A stretch of DNA of 64,000 nt from Schistocerca nitens (taxonomy: Eukaryota > Arthropoda > Insecta > Orthoptera > Acrididae), in contig NC_064623.1 of the NCBI RefSeq assembly GCF_023898315.1, positions 12,909,140 to 12,973,139 of the forward strand. Reading direction: 5' to 3'. The position numbers and the translations under genes are program-made. Within the stretch, counting starts at the first letter, position 1, and the number at the start of each line of letters is the position of its first letter. Shown here piece after piece: positions 55,862-64,000 of this stretch. The notes under the pieces are model-generated. The model was not told the DNA's origin. It saw only the letters and a list, made by a program, of their open reading frames with translations, and did no database searches.

Positions 55862-56045
55862 CGTCATTGTCCTCGTCGTCGTCAAATTCCTCTTCATCTT
55901 CTTCTTCGCTCTCTGCGATGTGAACAGAAACTTGACTGGTGGTCGGTTTCGCCCATTCAAAATATACTCCGAAACCAATGTCGTAGTTATCTGTTGCAAA
56001 CTCCCAAAAGAGGCATGTGCCATCTTCATGTGTTGGAACTCGTAC
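55862..56045 (-). CDS. ACBD3: ACBD3/GCP60 orthologue, penultimate exon in window (start of GOLD domain)
   Basis: Acceptor TTCTCTTTGTAG ends at 56046 and donor GTATGA begins at 55861. The 184-nt exon starts in phase 0 and leaves one base over. It encodes [85 protein letters not shown] and VSVH match the vertebrate ACBD3 GOLD domain as I know it, followed by the acidic insert between GOLD strands. The pogo-like transposon end lies only 84 nt upstream of this acceptor in the intron. Confidence 0.95.
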
Positions 56046-56129
56046 CTACAAAGAGAACACATCAACAAAATCATTTACAAACAAAAACCTGTTAATGCCA
56101 ACTTACTTCACATATCTGTAAAACAATTA

Positions 56130-57305
56130 CCATATTTACTCGAATCTGAGTCGCACTTTTTTTCCGCTTTTTGTAATCCAAAAAATCGATTGCGGCTTAG
56201 AATCGAGTGCAAAGTAAGTGGAAGTTCTGAAAAATGTTGGTAGGTGCCGCCACAACTAACTTCTTCCATTGAATATATGTAGTGCTAGACAGGCATGCTT
56301 TGCAGGCACAAAGATAAATACTGGCGCCAAAACCTCTGCGTCAGTAAATAAATTAAAAGAAATGGTAGAAGACGAGCTTTTTTTCTCACCCCAAGTTTCG
56401 ACCACCACTTTTTCATACATTATCCAACAAAGTAAATAGAAATTCCGTATTGTTCATCTTCAAATGTAGCAGCCTTTCCAATATTCGTAGCAACAAAAAT
56501 AAATTTTGTTACACTAAAATACCAACAATGCACAAGGCTTTAGGACTGTTGCATGAGTTGATAAGCTGGGGCTCATTAAGATTTCACGTAGCGGCACCTA
56601 TTGCTTCGTGGAATTTTGTAAAGTGCTTGTTGGTGTTAGTGAACCATAATGAAGTGCTTTCATTATAGTGCCAAATTCAAGAGGGGAGTTATTTCTTTTG
56701 CGAAAAGAAGTTCTAATCGTGCTGCAAGTCTGCGATACGGGATTGATGAGAGTAACGTCAGGCGATGGTGACTGCTGACAGAGAAATTATTTGAATGTTC
56801 AAGTAGCAGGAAAGCATTTAGTGGGCCAAAGTGTGGCCGATATCATGCACTAGAAGTGGTTTTAAATGAATTTGTTAAGGAACAGTGTCAGAAATTCCTG
56901 CCTGCGAATGCCGAAATTTTAAAAATTAAGGCACATGAAATTGCTAGAGAGCAAAAAATTGAAAATTTTAAGGCTAGACGGAACTGGATTGATCTGTTTA
57001 TGAAGCACTGGGATTTTTCACTTCGAAGGCGAACTTCAGCTGCACAGAAGCTGCCGAAAAATTATTAAGAAAAACTAGTGGAATTTCGGCGCTTCATAAT
57101 TAGGCGGCGCACAGAAAAGCAATAACTTCTTGGTCAGATAGGAAATGCTGACCAACTCCCATACAATTTGACATGCCGTCAAATTATACGGTTGACGCCA
57201 AAGGAAAGAAAGACGTGTGTTCTTACATCAGGGGATGAAAAACAGTGGATGTCCATCATGCTTGCTTGCACAGCAGATGGACATGAATCACCCCCATTCA
57301 CAGTT
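56130..57305 (+). pseudogene. pogo-like transposon with transposase relic, in ACBD3 intron
   Basis: Starts CCATATTTACTCGAATCTGA after TA, the same end as the element at 14412. Transposase from ATG 56650: MKCFHYSAKFKRGVISFAKR (first helix-turn-helix), then 56856-57066 LNEFVKEQCQKFL, RRNWIDLFMKHWDFSLRRRT and SAAQKLPKNY (CENP-B-type DNA-binding domain), then IGNADQLPYNLT (first catalytic Asp) and EKQWMSIMLACTADGHESPP. It has a few stops and shifts and is cut off near 57305 by a gypsy fossil; the second half and the right end were not found. Confidence 0.85.
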
Positions 57306-58930
57306 TTATCGCGTTGCACGTATCAACTCCTTTGCCAGCTGGACCCCCTACAGGATCTGTCTTCATTCTCTTTCTATAACACGTGCGACCTTCTTTCGAA
57401 GTCTACTGTAAACGAACACTCGTCATTGCCACTCGAGTTGTGTTCTATCGGTGTCGCAAGAAACCGGAAGATTCCTATAAGACATGGGCAACTGAGCTTC
57501 ACTGTTGAAGCCATCATTGTCACTTTATCAGTGATGAAAATAAGGAGTCATATCCTGACCAAACGGCTCACGATGCAATCATTCGATTGGTCCCTGATCG
57601 TGAGGTTCGTGAGCAGGGCCTTCAATATGAAAACCCCTCCCTCTTCGACATCTGCACTATTGCACAATCATTTGAGGTTTTGAGGGCTGCAGGTACTCAA
57701 ACTATATCATGGTGTGAGGTTGCAGAAGTTCAACCCACTTCCCCCCCCGCCATTTGTGGGACGGTTGACAATGGGACAATACGGTGGTGAAAATCCACAT
57801 GTGAGAAAAACATCTTGGCGGCTGGCCCACCTCAGTATGCCAGCCATGGCCACAGCAACAGCAGCAGCAGCAAGCCCAGTAATGACAACAACGTGACTGC
57901 TCCACATGCTTCCCTCTTGTCCGTTGTGTTTTATAACTCACGATACGCCGGATTGTCCTAAGCGGTGGGCCATTTGCCGCCAGTGTAACAAAACTGGCCA
58001 CATTGCTCCTGCTTGTAATGCAAAATTCCAACAGCCTACTGCAGATGCTGACACGGATGTCAATTGTATATTGGAAATCTCCGTTGCTACTAGTAAGCTT
58101 TTTATTGAGGTCAAGGTTTAGTAGAAGGTTTTGCACATGTAAGTCGACACTGGTGCTGCCGTGTCATTACTCAATTTGCAAACGTACATAGGCTTGGGTT
58201 CTCCCCCTTTAGTGCCACTGTCATGTACATTAGTCACCTACAGTAAACAAAGCATTCAGATATTAGGCAGTTTCTCGGCCCCAGTCATGTATAAAAATGT
58301 GGTTCATCTGCTCACTTTTCTGATCGTGAACAGTGCACACGCCAAAATTTTTTTGAAATGGATGGCTGTAAGCTTTTTGGGCTTACTGTTTTCGATGAAG
58401 TTAATCTCGTCCACGATCAAGTGCCTTATACACAATTCATCTCTTTATGCTCTGAATTTTCCGCAGTTTTTTGTGGATTTGCGTGGTGCTAGTAATTCCA
58501 CAGCCCATGTAGCCGTGAAACCTTTGGCCTTTCTTTCGGGCTCGCCCAGTACCGATGGCACTCTGTGACCACTTCAAGGCGAGGCTCGACCACCTCACAG
58601 CCTCCGGGGTGATGCAACTCATCGCATCCCGTGAATGGGCTACCACCCTCAGTGATTGTCGAGAGCCCATCGGGATGGTTATGCCTTTACAGAGATTTCA
58701 AAGTTTCTGCCAGTGCTCTTCTATCATTGACACGTACCTCTTGCCAAGCCCTGACGAACTTTTTGCTAAGGTCACCGGTGGTCAGTATTTTTCCAAGATC
58801 AACCTCTCCAATGCGTATTTGCTGCTTCCCACTGATGCTGGCTCTCAACGGCTCTCGGTCGTTAACATGCCTCGCAGAGGAAGACACCGCGGACATCTCG
58901 CAAATCCGAGCTGTTCCTCAAGAGAAGTGG
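57306..58930 (+). pseudogene. Ty3/gypsy retrotransposon fossil, partial and broken
   Basis: An old, multiply broken internal part of a gypsy-like element. Parts recognised in order: a gag region with a CCHC zinc knuckle (CRQCNKTGHIAPAC, about 57975-58016), the retropepsin active-site block (VDTGAAVSLL, about 58142-58171), and a reverse-transcriptase portion (LPSPDELFAKVTGGQYFSKI near 58740-58800). No LTRs were recognised. It appears inserted into, or joined to, the pogo-like element. Estimated old from its decay. Confidence 0.85.
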
Positions 58931-59330
58931 AATGAAGTAATGTGTTCACATTTGAAAGCCATGCACATTAGCAGCGTGTTGTCATCCGTGAGAGTGTGCC
59001 ACGATATAGCCCAGCAAGCCCCACTTATCATGTTATTGCTGCTTGCATCCATTTGCCTTATCTTATTGTGTTCAGTGTATGTTATGGTGGTTGGCATACA
59101 TGCCACAATCTAATAAAGATGTAGTAACATTCTGAGGAACTTGTATTTCTGTATTGTCTCCCCTGAAGTAGGGGAACAGGGCTGTGAACTTATGAGAACT
59201 AACGATGACATTAGTAAAACTTAACAATTTATAATCTCCCAATAATGTCAAGAATGGCCGGCGACAATCTGAATTAGCACTCCCGGTGCCAAGAGAATCA
59301 ATTTGTACGAGATGTTTGGACAGCAAAGTG
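58931..59330. other. Intron sequence, class uncertain
   Basis: A hydrophobic plus-strand frame ends near 59113 but has no match I can name; the rest is featureless. Confidence 0.35.
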
Positions 59331-60703
59331 TTAAGAGGGCAATGGGTATTCCACTGTTAAATGCAGAGGGAAGAGCAGATAGGTGGAGAGAGTACACTGA
59401 AGGCCTCAATGAGGGAAGATAAAAGAAGAGATAAGAGTAGATTTTGAAGAGATAGGGGATCCACTATCAGGATCATAATTCAAGAGAGCTTTGGAGGACT
59501 TAAGATCAAATAAGGCAGAAGGAATTTCTAAAATCACTGGTGAAAGTGACAACAAAATGACTATTCACATATGTGTGTAGAATGTACGAGTCCAGCAATT
59601 TACCATCTGACGTTCAGAAAAATATCATCCACACAATTCCAAAAACTGTAAGAGCTGACAAGTGAGAGAATTATCGTACAATCAGCTTAACAGCTCGTGC
59701 ATCCAAGTTGCTGAGAAGAATAATATACAGAAGAATGGAAATGAAAATTGAGAATCTGTTAGATGATGATTAGTTTGGCTTTAGGAAAGATAAATCCACC
59801 AGAGAGGCAATTCTGATGTTGCAGTTGATAATGGAAGCAAAACAAAAGAAAAATCAAGACACATTCATAGGATTTGTTGACCTGGAAAAAGCGTTCAATA
59901 ATGTCAAATGGTGCAAGATGTTAAAAATTCTGAGGTTGGTTAAGTTATTGGGAGGGACAGGTCATGTACAACATGTACAGGAGCCTAGAGGGAATAATAA
60001 GACTGGAAAGCGAAGAACGGACTGGTCAGATTAAAAATGGTGTAGGACAGGGATGTAGTCTTTCACCCCTACTGTTCAATCTATAAATCGACGAAGCAAT
60101 GATGGACATAAAAGAAGGGTTCAGAGGTGGAATTTAAATCCGAGGTGAAAGGACATCAATGATACAAATTGCTGACGATATTGCTATCTGCAGAGAAAGT
60201 GAAGAAAAATTACATGATCTTCTGGATGGATTGAACAGTCTAATGAGTACATAATACAGGTAGAGAGTAAATCAAAGAAAGAGTAAAGTAATGAGAAGTA
60301 GCAGAAATGAGAACAACGAGAAACTTAATGTCAGGATTGCTGGTCATGAAGTAAATGATGTTCAGGAATTGTACTACCTAGGTAGCAAAATAACCCAATG
60401 ACGAATGGAGCAAGGAGGACATCTAAAGCAGTCTATCACTGGCAGAAAGGGCATTCCTGGCCAAGAGAAGTCTACTAGTATCAAACACCGGCCTTAATTT
60501 GAGGAAGTAATTTCTGAGAATGTACATTTCGAGTGCAGCACTGTACGGTAGTGAAACATGGACTATGGGAAAACCAGAACAGAAGAGATTCGAAGCATTT
60601 TAGATGTGGTGCTACAGACAAATGTTGAAAATTAGGTGGACTGATAAAGTAAGGAATGAGGAGGTTCTGAGCAGGATTGCAGAGAAAAGGAATATGTGGA
60701 ATA

Positions 60704-60960
60704 TAATAGAGGGAAACATTCCACGTGGGAAAAATATATCTAAAAACAAAGATGATGTGACTTACCAAACGAAAGCGCTGGCACGTCGATAGACACACAA
60801 ACAAACACAAACATACACACAAAATTCTAGCTTTGCTGACGAAGCAACCGTTGGTTGCGAAAGCTAGAATTGTGTGTGTATGTTTGTGTTTGTTTGTGTG
60901 TCTATCGACGTGCCAGCGCTTTCGTTTGGTAAGTCACATCATCTTTGTTTTTAGATATAT
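60704..60960. mobile_element. Fold-back element whose loop is a hammerhead core
   Basis: Leader TAATAGAGGGAAACATTCCA to about 60733, then arms 60734-60834 and 60860-60960 (101 bp each, nearly perfect). The loop 60835-60859 is the hammerhead first strand plus stem II. AATATGTGGAATA occurs at 60691-60703 and 60961-60973, a 13-bp target duplication (17 bp with one change), and the host LINE reads on across it. No protein frame. Confidence 0.85.
60836..60866 (+). ncRNA. Hammerhead ribozyme-like core at a palindrome centre
   Basis: CTGACGA (60836-60842) fits CTGANGA, then stem II GCAACC-GTT-GGTTGC (60844-60858), GAAA (60859-60862), self-complementary AGCT and a cleavable A at 60866. All core bases fit; one unpaired A precedes stem II. 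The flanking arms pair with each other, closing the core as one long hairpin instead of a normal three-way junction. Confidence 0.65.
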
Positions 60961-61207
60961 AATATGTGGAATACAATGACAAGAAGAAGGGACAGGGTGA
61001 TAGGACATCTGTTAAGACATTAAGGAATAACTCCCATGGTACTAGAGGGAGCTGTAGATGGTAAAAACTGTAGAGGAAGACAGAGACCAGAATACATCCA
61101 GCAAATAATTGAGGATGTATGTTGCAACTGCTACTCTGAGATGAAGAGGTTGGCACAGGAGAGGAATTTGTGGCGAGCTGCATCAAACCACTCAGAAGAA
61201 TGACCGG

Positions 61208-61209
61208 AA

Positions 61210-61271
<62 letters not shown>

Positions 61272-61276
61272 CAACA
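61208..61276. repeat. (AAT)n/(AAC)n tract
   Basis: About 20 AAT units and a few AAC units forming the LINE 3' tail. Confidence 0.95.
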
Positions 61277-61359
61277 ATCCACCTATTGGCAGTAGCCTTG
61301 TGAGTTATATTAATAATGTGGATTCTACTAAACCATTATTTTATTATGTAACAGAGCAT

Positions 61360-61530
61360 GTATATTTTTGCTGACAGTTGGAGAGGTTACCCTTCTAACC
61401 AATACAATCAGGTACATTCTGGGGTACATTCTGTCATCTACAGATCTGAGGAAGGTTCAAGATGAACTGAAACCGGTCATTTTAAAAAAACTAATGCAAA
61501 CAAGATGAATAATAGATCTTTCTTAAGTAT
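61360..61530 (+). mobile_element. Penelope-type terminal fragment with hammerhead motif
   Basis: Non-coding piece recognised by the hammerhead core at 61446-61478. It lies in the ACBD3 intron about 310 nt downstream of exon 61841-61965 in gene direction. Boundaries and family are inference. Confidence 0.5.
61446..61478 (+). ncRNA. Hammerhead ribozyme-like motif with complete core
   Basis: CTGAGGA (61446-61452), stem II GTTCA-AGA-TGAAC (61455-61467), GAAA (61469-61472), self-complementary ACCGGT (61472-61477), cleavable C at 61478. The following ATTT can pair with upstream AGAT (one wobble) as a 4-bp stem I. No core base deviates; stem I is short. Confidence 0.65.
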
Positions 61531-61840
61531 CGTACCAGTCTGATACACACACATCTGGTATTTGTGAGACAGGAAATAAAATAACAGAACAGCACTGAAG
61601 CTTGCGAAGAATCTGAAAAATGGCTTCTAGCCCTCCAGGCAAAATCAATGTTGTGAGAGTCCCAGAACAGGAATCTGGTGACCCACTCAAGGCACTCTCA
61701 ATTAAGGAATTATTTGCAATTTCTCAACAATTACTCCTGCCTTATGGACTGGTTTGTACTGGTTGCAGAAAAGTTAGGACTTAGCTGAGAAGCAGCAGCG
61801 CACAACACTGAACTGATGCACACGTGTATGATGATCTCAC

Positions 61841-61965
61841 CGTTACTGTTTCTCCATGGCCAACCTTTATGATGGCATCTCCCGACTCCCTTCGGATAGC
61901 TTCCTTGAATTCGCGTATGTCCTTTCGAGTCCACATCGAAGCAGCCGATGGAGTTGGCAGACCAC
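61841..61965 (-). CDS. ACBD3: ACBD3/GCP60 orthologue, internal exon before the GOLD domain
   Basis: Acceptor TTTAAATTTCAG ends at 61966 and donor GTGAGA begins at 61840. The 125-nt exon carries two bases completing an upstream codon, then 41 residues: GLPTPSAASMWTRKDIREFK, EAIRRESGDAIIKVGHGETV, T. SMWTR, FKE, I-x-VG-x-GE-x-VTV match the vertebrate ACBD3 segment leading into the GOLD domain. It ends in phase 0, as the next exon requires. Exons for the acyl-CoA-binding domain and glutamine-rich middle must lie beyond 61965; I found none up to the window edge. Confidence 0.93.
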
Positions 61966-62099
61966 CTGAAATTTAAACACTTTCCAATAATCACTAAAGT
62001 AGTTCGTATCACTCCAAGAGAGACAAGCCACACAATTTTTTATTAAACCATTTAAACGATATTTCTACAAGACTACACATTAGCACACTTTTTGAAAGG

Positions 62100-63470
62100 T
62101 CTGAAAAATTTTGAGTTCAGGAACCTCTCAGCATCTCTAGCAGACACAGATAAATTAAACGAAGCAGAGGCTGTTGAGAATTTCAAGAGGAGTAATAGGC
62201 AAATATCGAGTGAAACAGGAGAAAAGAATACAGCAGAAGATTAGAGGGTATCTTTTGTAGATGAAATAGTTGGGGTACCAGATCGAACTGGCAAAAAGAC
62301 CTGGCCCAGTAGTGATCTTTCGACAATGCAAGAAATACTGAATTTTACTGATGAAGGGAGAAAACACAAAAATGCAGCAAACGAAGCAAATGAAGCAGGC
62401 TAAAGGCAACACAAACACACACCAAAAAGTGAGATTCATAGAAAGTGCAATATAGCTTAGCAGGAAAAACTAGAAGACAAATGGAAGGCTGCAGAAGTAT
62501 GAATAACTAGAGGTAAGTCAGGTGTTGCCTACAGAAATAGTAGACACTTTTGGGGAAACGAGAAGCAGGAGTACGAATGTCAAGAGCACAGACGACAAGC
62601 TTGCACTAAGCAGAGATGGAAAGCTGAAAGCTGTAATGAATTTGTAGTGCGTCCATATTAGGGACAGAAACTGGAGGACAATATTATAGTATTATAGAAA
62701 GAAAAGATGAGGTAGGAGAAAATGAGATGGGAGATAGGACAGAACTTGACAGAGTACTGAAGGCTCTATGTGAAAGTCATACACCGGAGCAGACATTTCC
62801 TCTGAATTATTGGGATCCTCAAAAGAGTCAAACATGAAAAAAGTATTCCACCACCTAGTGTGCAAGACATAGACACAGGCGAAATACCATCGGACCTAAA
62901 GAAGAATGCAATAATACCAATTACATAGAAGGGTGTTGCTGACTGAACCACCAGTTTAGTAAGCCACAAATGCCAAACATTGTCACAAATTATTTACAGA
63001 AGAATGGAAAAACTGGTAGCAACCGACCTTCAGGAAGATCAGTTTGGTGAATGGTTGCAATTACTTCAGAGAACTTTTAGTTCGGGTTTTGGCAAAATGT
63101 AGGAACACGTGAGGCGTTACCGATCCTACAATTATCTCGGAAGATAGGTTAAATATAAGTAAATCTATATTTATAGCATTTGTAGGTTTACAGAAGGCAT
63201 TTGCAACACTGATTGGAATGCACTCTTTGAAAATCTTAAGTAACAGGAACTGGTTAAAAGAGCAAGTACTGAGGCATGTAGAAATTATCAATTTGGTAAT
63301 GGAGGGAAGTGTGGGAGTTAAAACTGCAGAGGGAGACCAAGGGATGAATTCAGTAAACAGTTTCAAATAAATGTAGGTTGTTGTAGTTGTACAGAGCTGA
63401 AGAGACTTGCACGGGACACACTAGTATGGAATGCTGGATCAAATCAGTCTTTGGGCTGAAGATAACAACA
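62100..63470 (+). pseudogene. LINE relic
   Basis: Worn plus-strand pieces: LNEAEAVENFKRSNRQISSE near 62155-62215, DIDTGEIPSDLKKNAIIPI near 62870-62925, SQIIYRRMEKLVATDLQEDQ and FG near 62990-63050. The C-terminal ELKRLARDTLVWNAGSNQSL (about 63398-63457) parallels the end of the LINE at 59331-61207. Related family, more decayed. Confidence 0.7.
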
Positions 63471-63475
63471 TAAAA

Positions 63476-63476
63476 A

Positions 63477-63507
<31 letters not shown>

Positions 63508-63514
63508 CAACAAC
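63476..63514. repeat. (CAG)n(CAA)n tract
   Basis: Eight CAG/AGC-type units then about five CAA units; probably the 3' tail of the LINE. Confidence 0.9.
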
Positions 63515-64000
63515 ATGATATTCAAAAATCTAACTTGTGTATTTTAATATAAAATCCAAATCTAATCTGTAATTTTTAATGTAAAATATTACTGTATACC
63601 TGTATAAGTGTAATTAAGAAAATCCATAGAATCTTCCTGATGAGTTAATACGAAATAATTATATAAAAATATGTTAACAGGGTGAAGCACGAAGCCAAGC
63701 TGAAGTGGCATTCTCTCTTATTTGAAAAACAGCGTCACTGATTATAGAAGTCATTTCAAACATCCACTGTGACCATAGAGAACATCTCTGGAATGCTCTG
63801 TAACCAAAGAGAGCACCTTCAGAAGGTCCCCCGTCACTGACGTCTACCATCGAGCCAAATCACGAGTTATCAAAAATATTAAAACGCCGTAAATCATCAT
63901 CGCCTAAAAATAACAGAAATTTTTATTTTGCCGGTATGCGAAGAAAAGTGCCAAGATGCCCTTCTCGGCGAGTTTTTCTTGATGCGGATAACAGGGAAAC
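63515..64000. other. Window edge, no recognisable feature
   Basis: Presumably ACBD3 intron sequence; no exon or transposon signature seen. Confidence 0.45.

Larger units (their letters stand above)
59331..61207 (+). pseudogene. LINE relic with (AAT)n tail, in ACBD3 intron
   Basis: Reverse-transcriptase pieces: AMGIPLLNAEGRADRWREYT near 59340-59400, LRRIIYRRMEMKIENLLDDD near 59710-59770, FGFRKDKSTREAILMLQLIM, then FVDLEKAFNNVKWCKML (first Asp, 59871-59921), and a FADD-like ADDIAI near 60170. The C-terminal EMKRLAQERNLWRAASNHSE (61141-61200) is followed directly by the tail. RTE-like wording; many breaks. Interrupted by the fold-back at 60704-60960. Confidence 0.8.

Noticed and set aside
1-64000. 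CRISPR arrays, bacterial operons or phage
   Set aside because: No regularly spaced short repeats; introns, SINEs and LINEs show a eukaryotic genome.

Overview
The window reads as a transposon-dense piece of a large insect nuclear genome, most likely a grasshopper or locust (Orthoptera, Schistocerca-like). The basis is introns of several kilobases full of nested transposons, AT-rich intergenic DNA, and tRNA-, 5S- and tRNA-Cys-derived SINEs of a type I recognise from memory as locust repeats. The species is an inference; no search could be run.

One host gene is certain. The 3' half of an ACBD3/GCP60 orthologue lies on the minus strand as three exons (61965-61841, 56045-55862, 49022-48778). Splice phases fit exactly and together they encode the region just before and through the C-terminal Golgi-dynamics (GOLD) domain. 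The introns (5.8 and 6.8 kb) are filled by a pogo-like transposon, a Ty3/gypsy fossil, LINEs, and a mariner-like element carrying a solo LTR and a hAT MITE. A second host-like locus is a pair of tandemly duplicated plus-strand exons (9987-11240 and 21103-22002). They encode 59-residue repeats, five in one copy and two in the other. They sit in a duplicated block that also carries a dead LINE fragment; only the left copy has a SINE, so that SINE arrived after the duplication.

Layout. 1-9 kb: IS630/mariner and Tc1 relics with nested SINEs. 9-22 kb: the duplicated exon block, a non-autonomous pogo element, and a perfect 615-bp palindrome built from the 3' end of a Penelope-like element (GIY-YIG domain). 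25-30.4 kb: two CR1-like LINEs in divergent orientation. 31-31.6 kb: a fold-back element. 31.8-38.6 kb: a young but broken LTR element with a hAT MITE in one LTR. 38.8-44.5 kb: mostly unannotatable AT-rich DNA. 44.6-48.1 kb: an intact 1041-codon RTE-type LINE between (TAA)n tracts. 48.6-62 kb: ACBD3. 62-63.5 kb: another LINE relic.

The most interesting signal cuts across these regions. At least six separate fold-back or Penelope-type pieces carry a hammerhead-ribozyme-like core: CTGANGA, a hairpin, GAAA, a short self-complementary stem III and a UH cleavage site. Several of them also share one architecture: target-site duplication, unpaired leader of about 15-50 nt, inverted arms, target-site duplication. 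Hammerhead motifs are known in Penelope-like retroelements; finding several families side by side, including one whose ribozyme core is exactly the loop of the palindrome, deserves direct testing.
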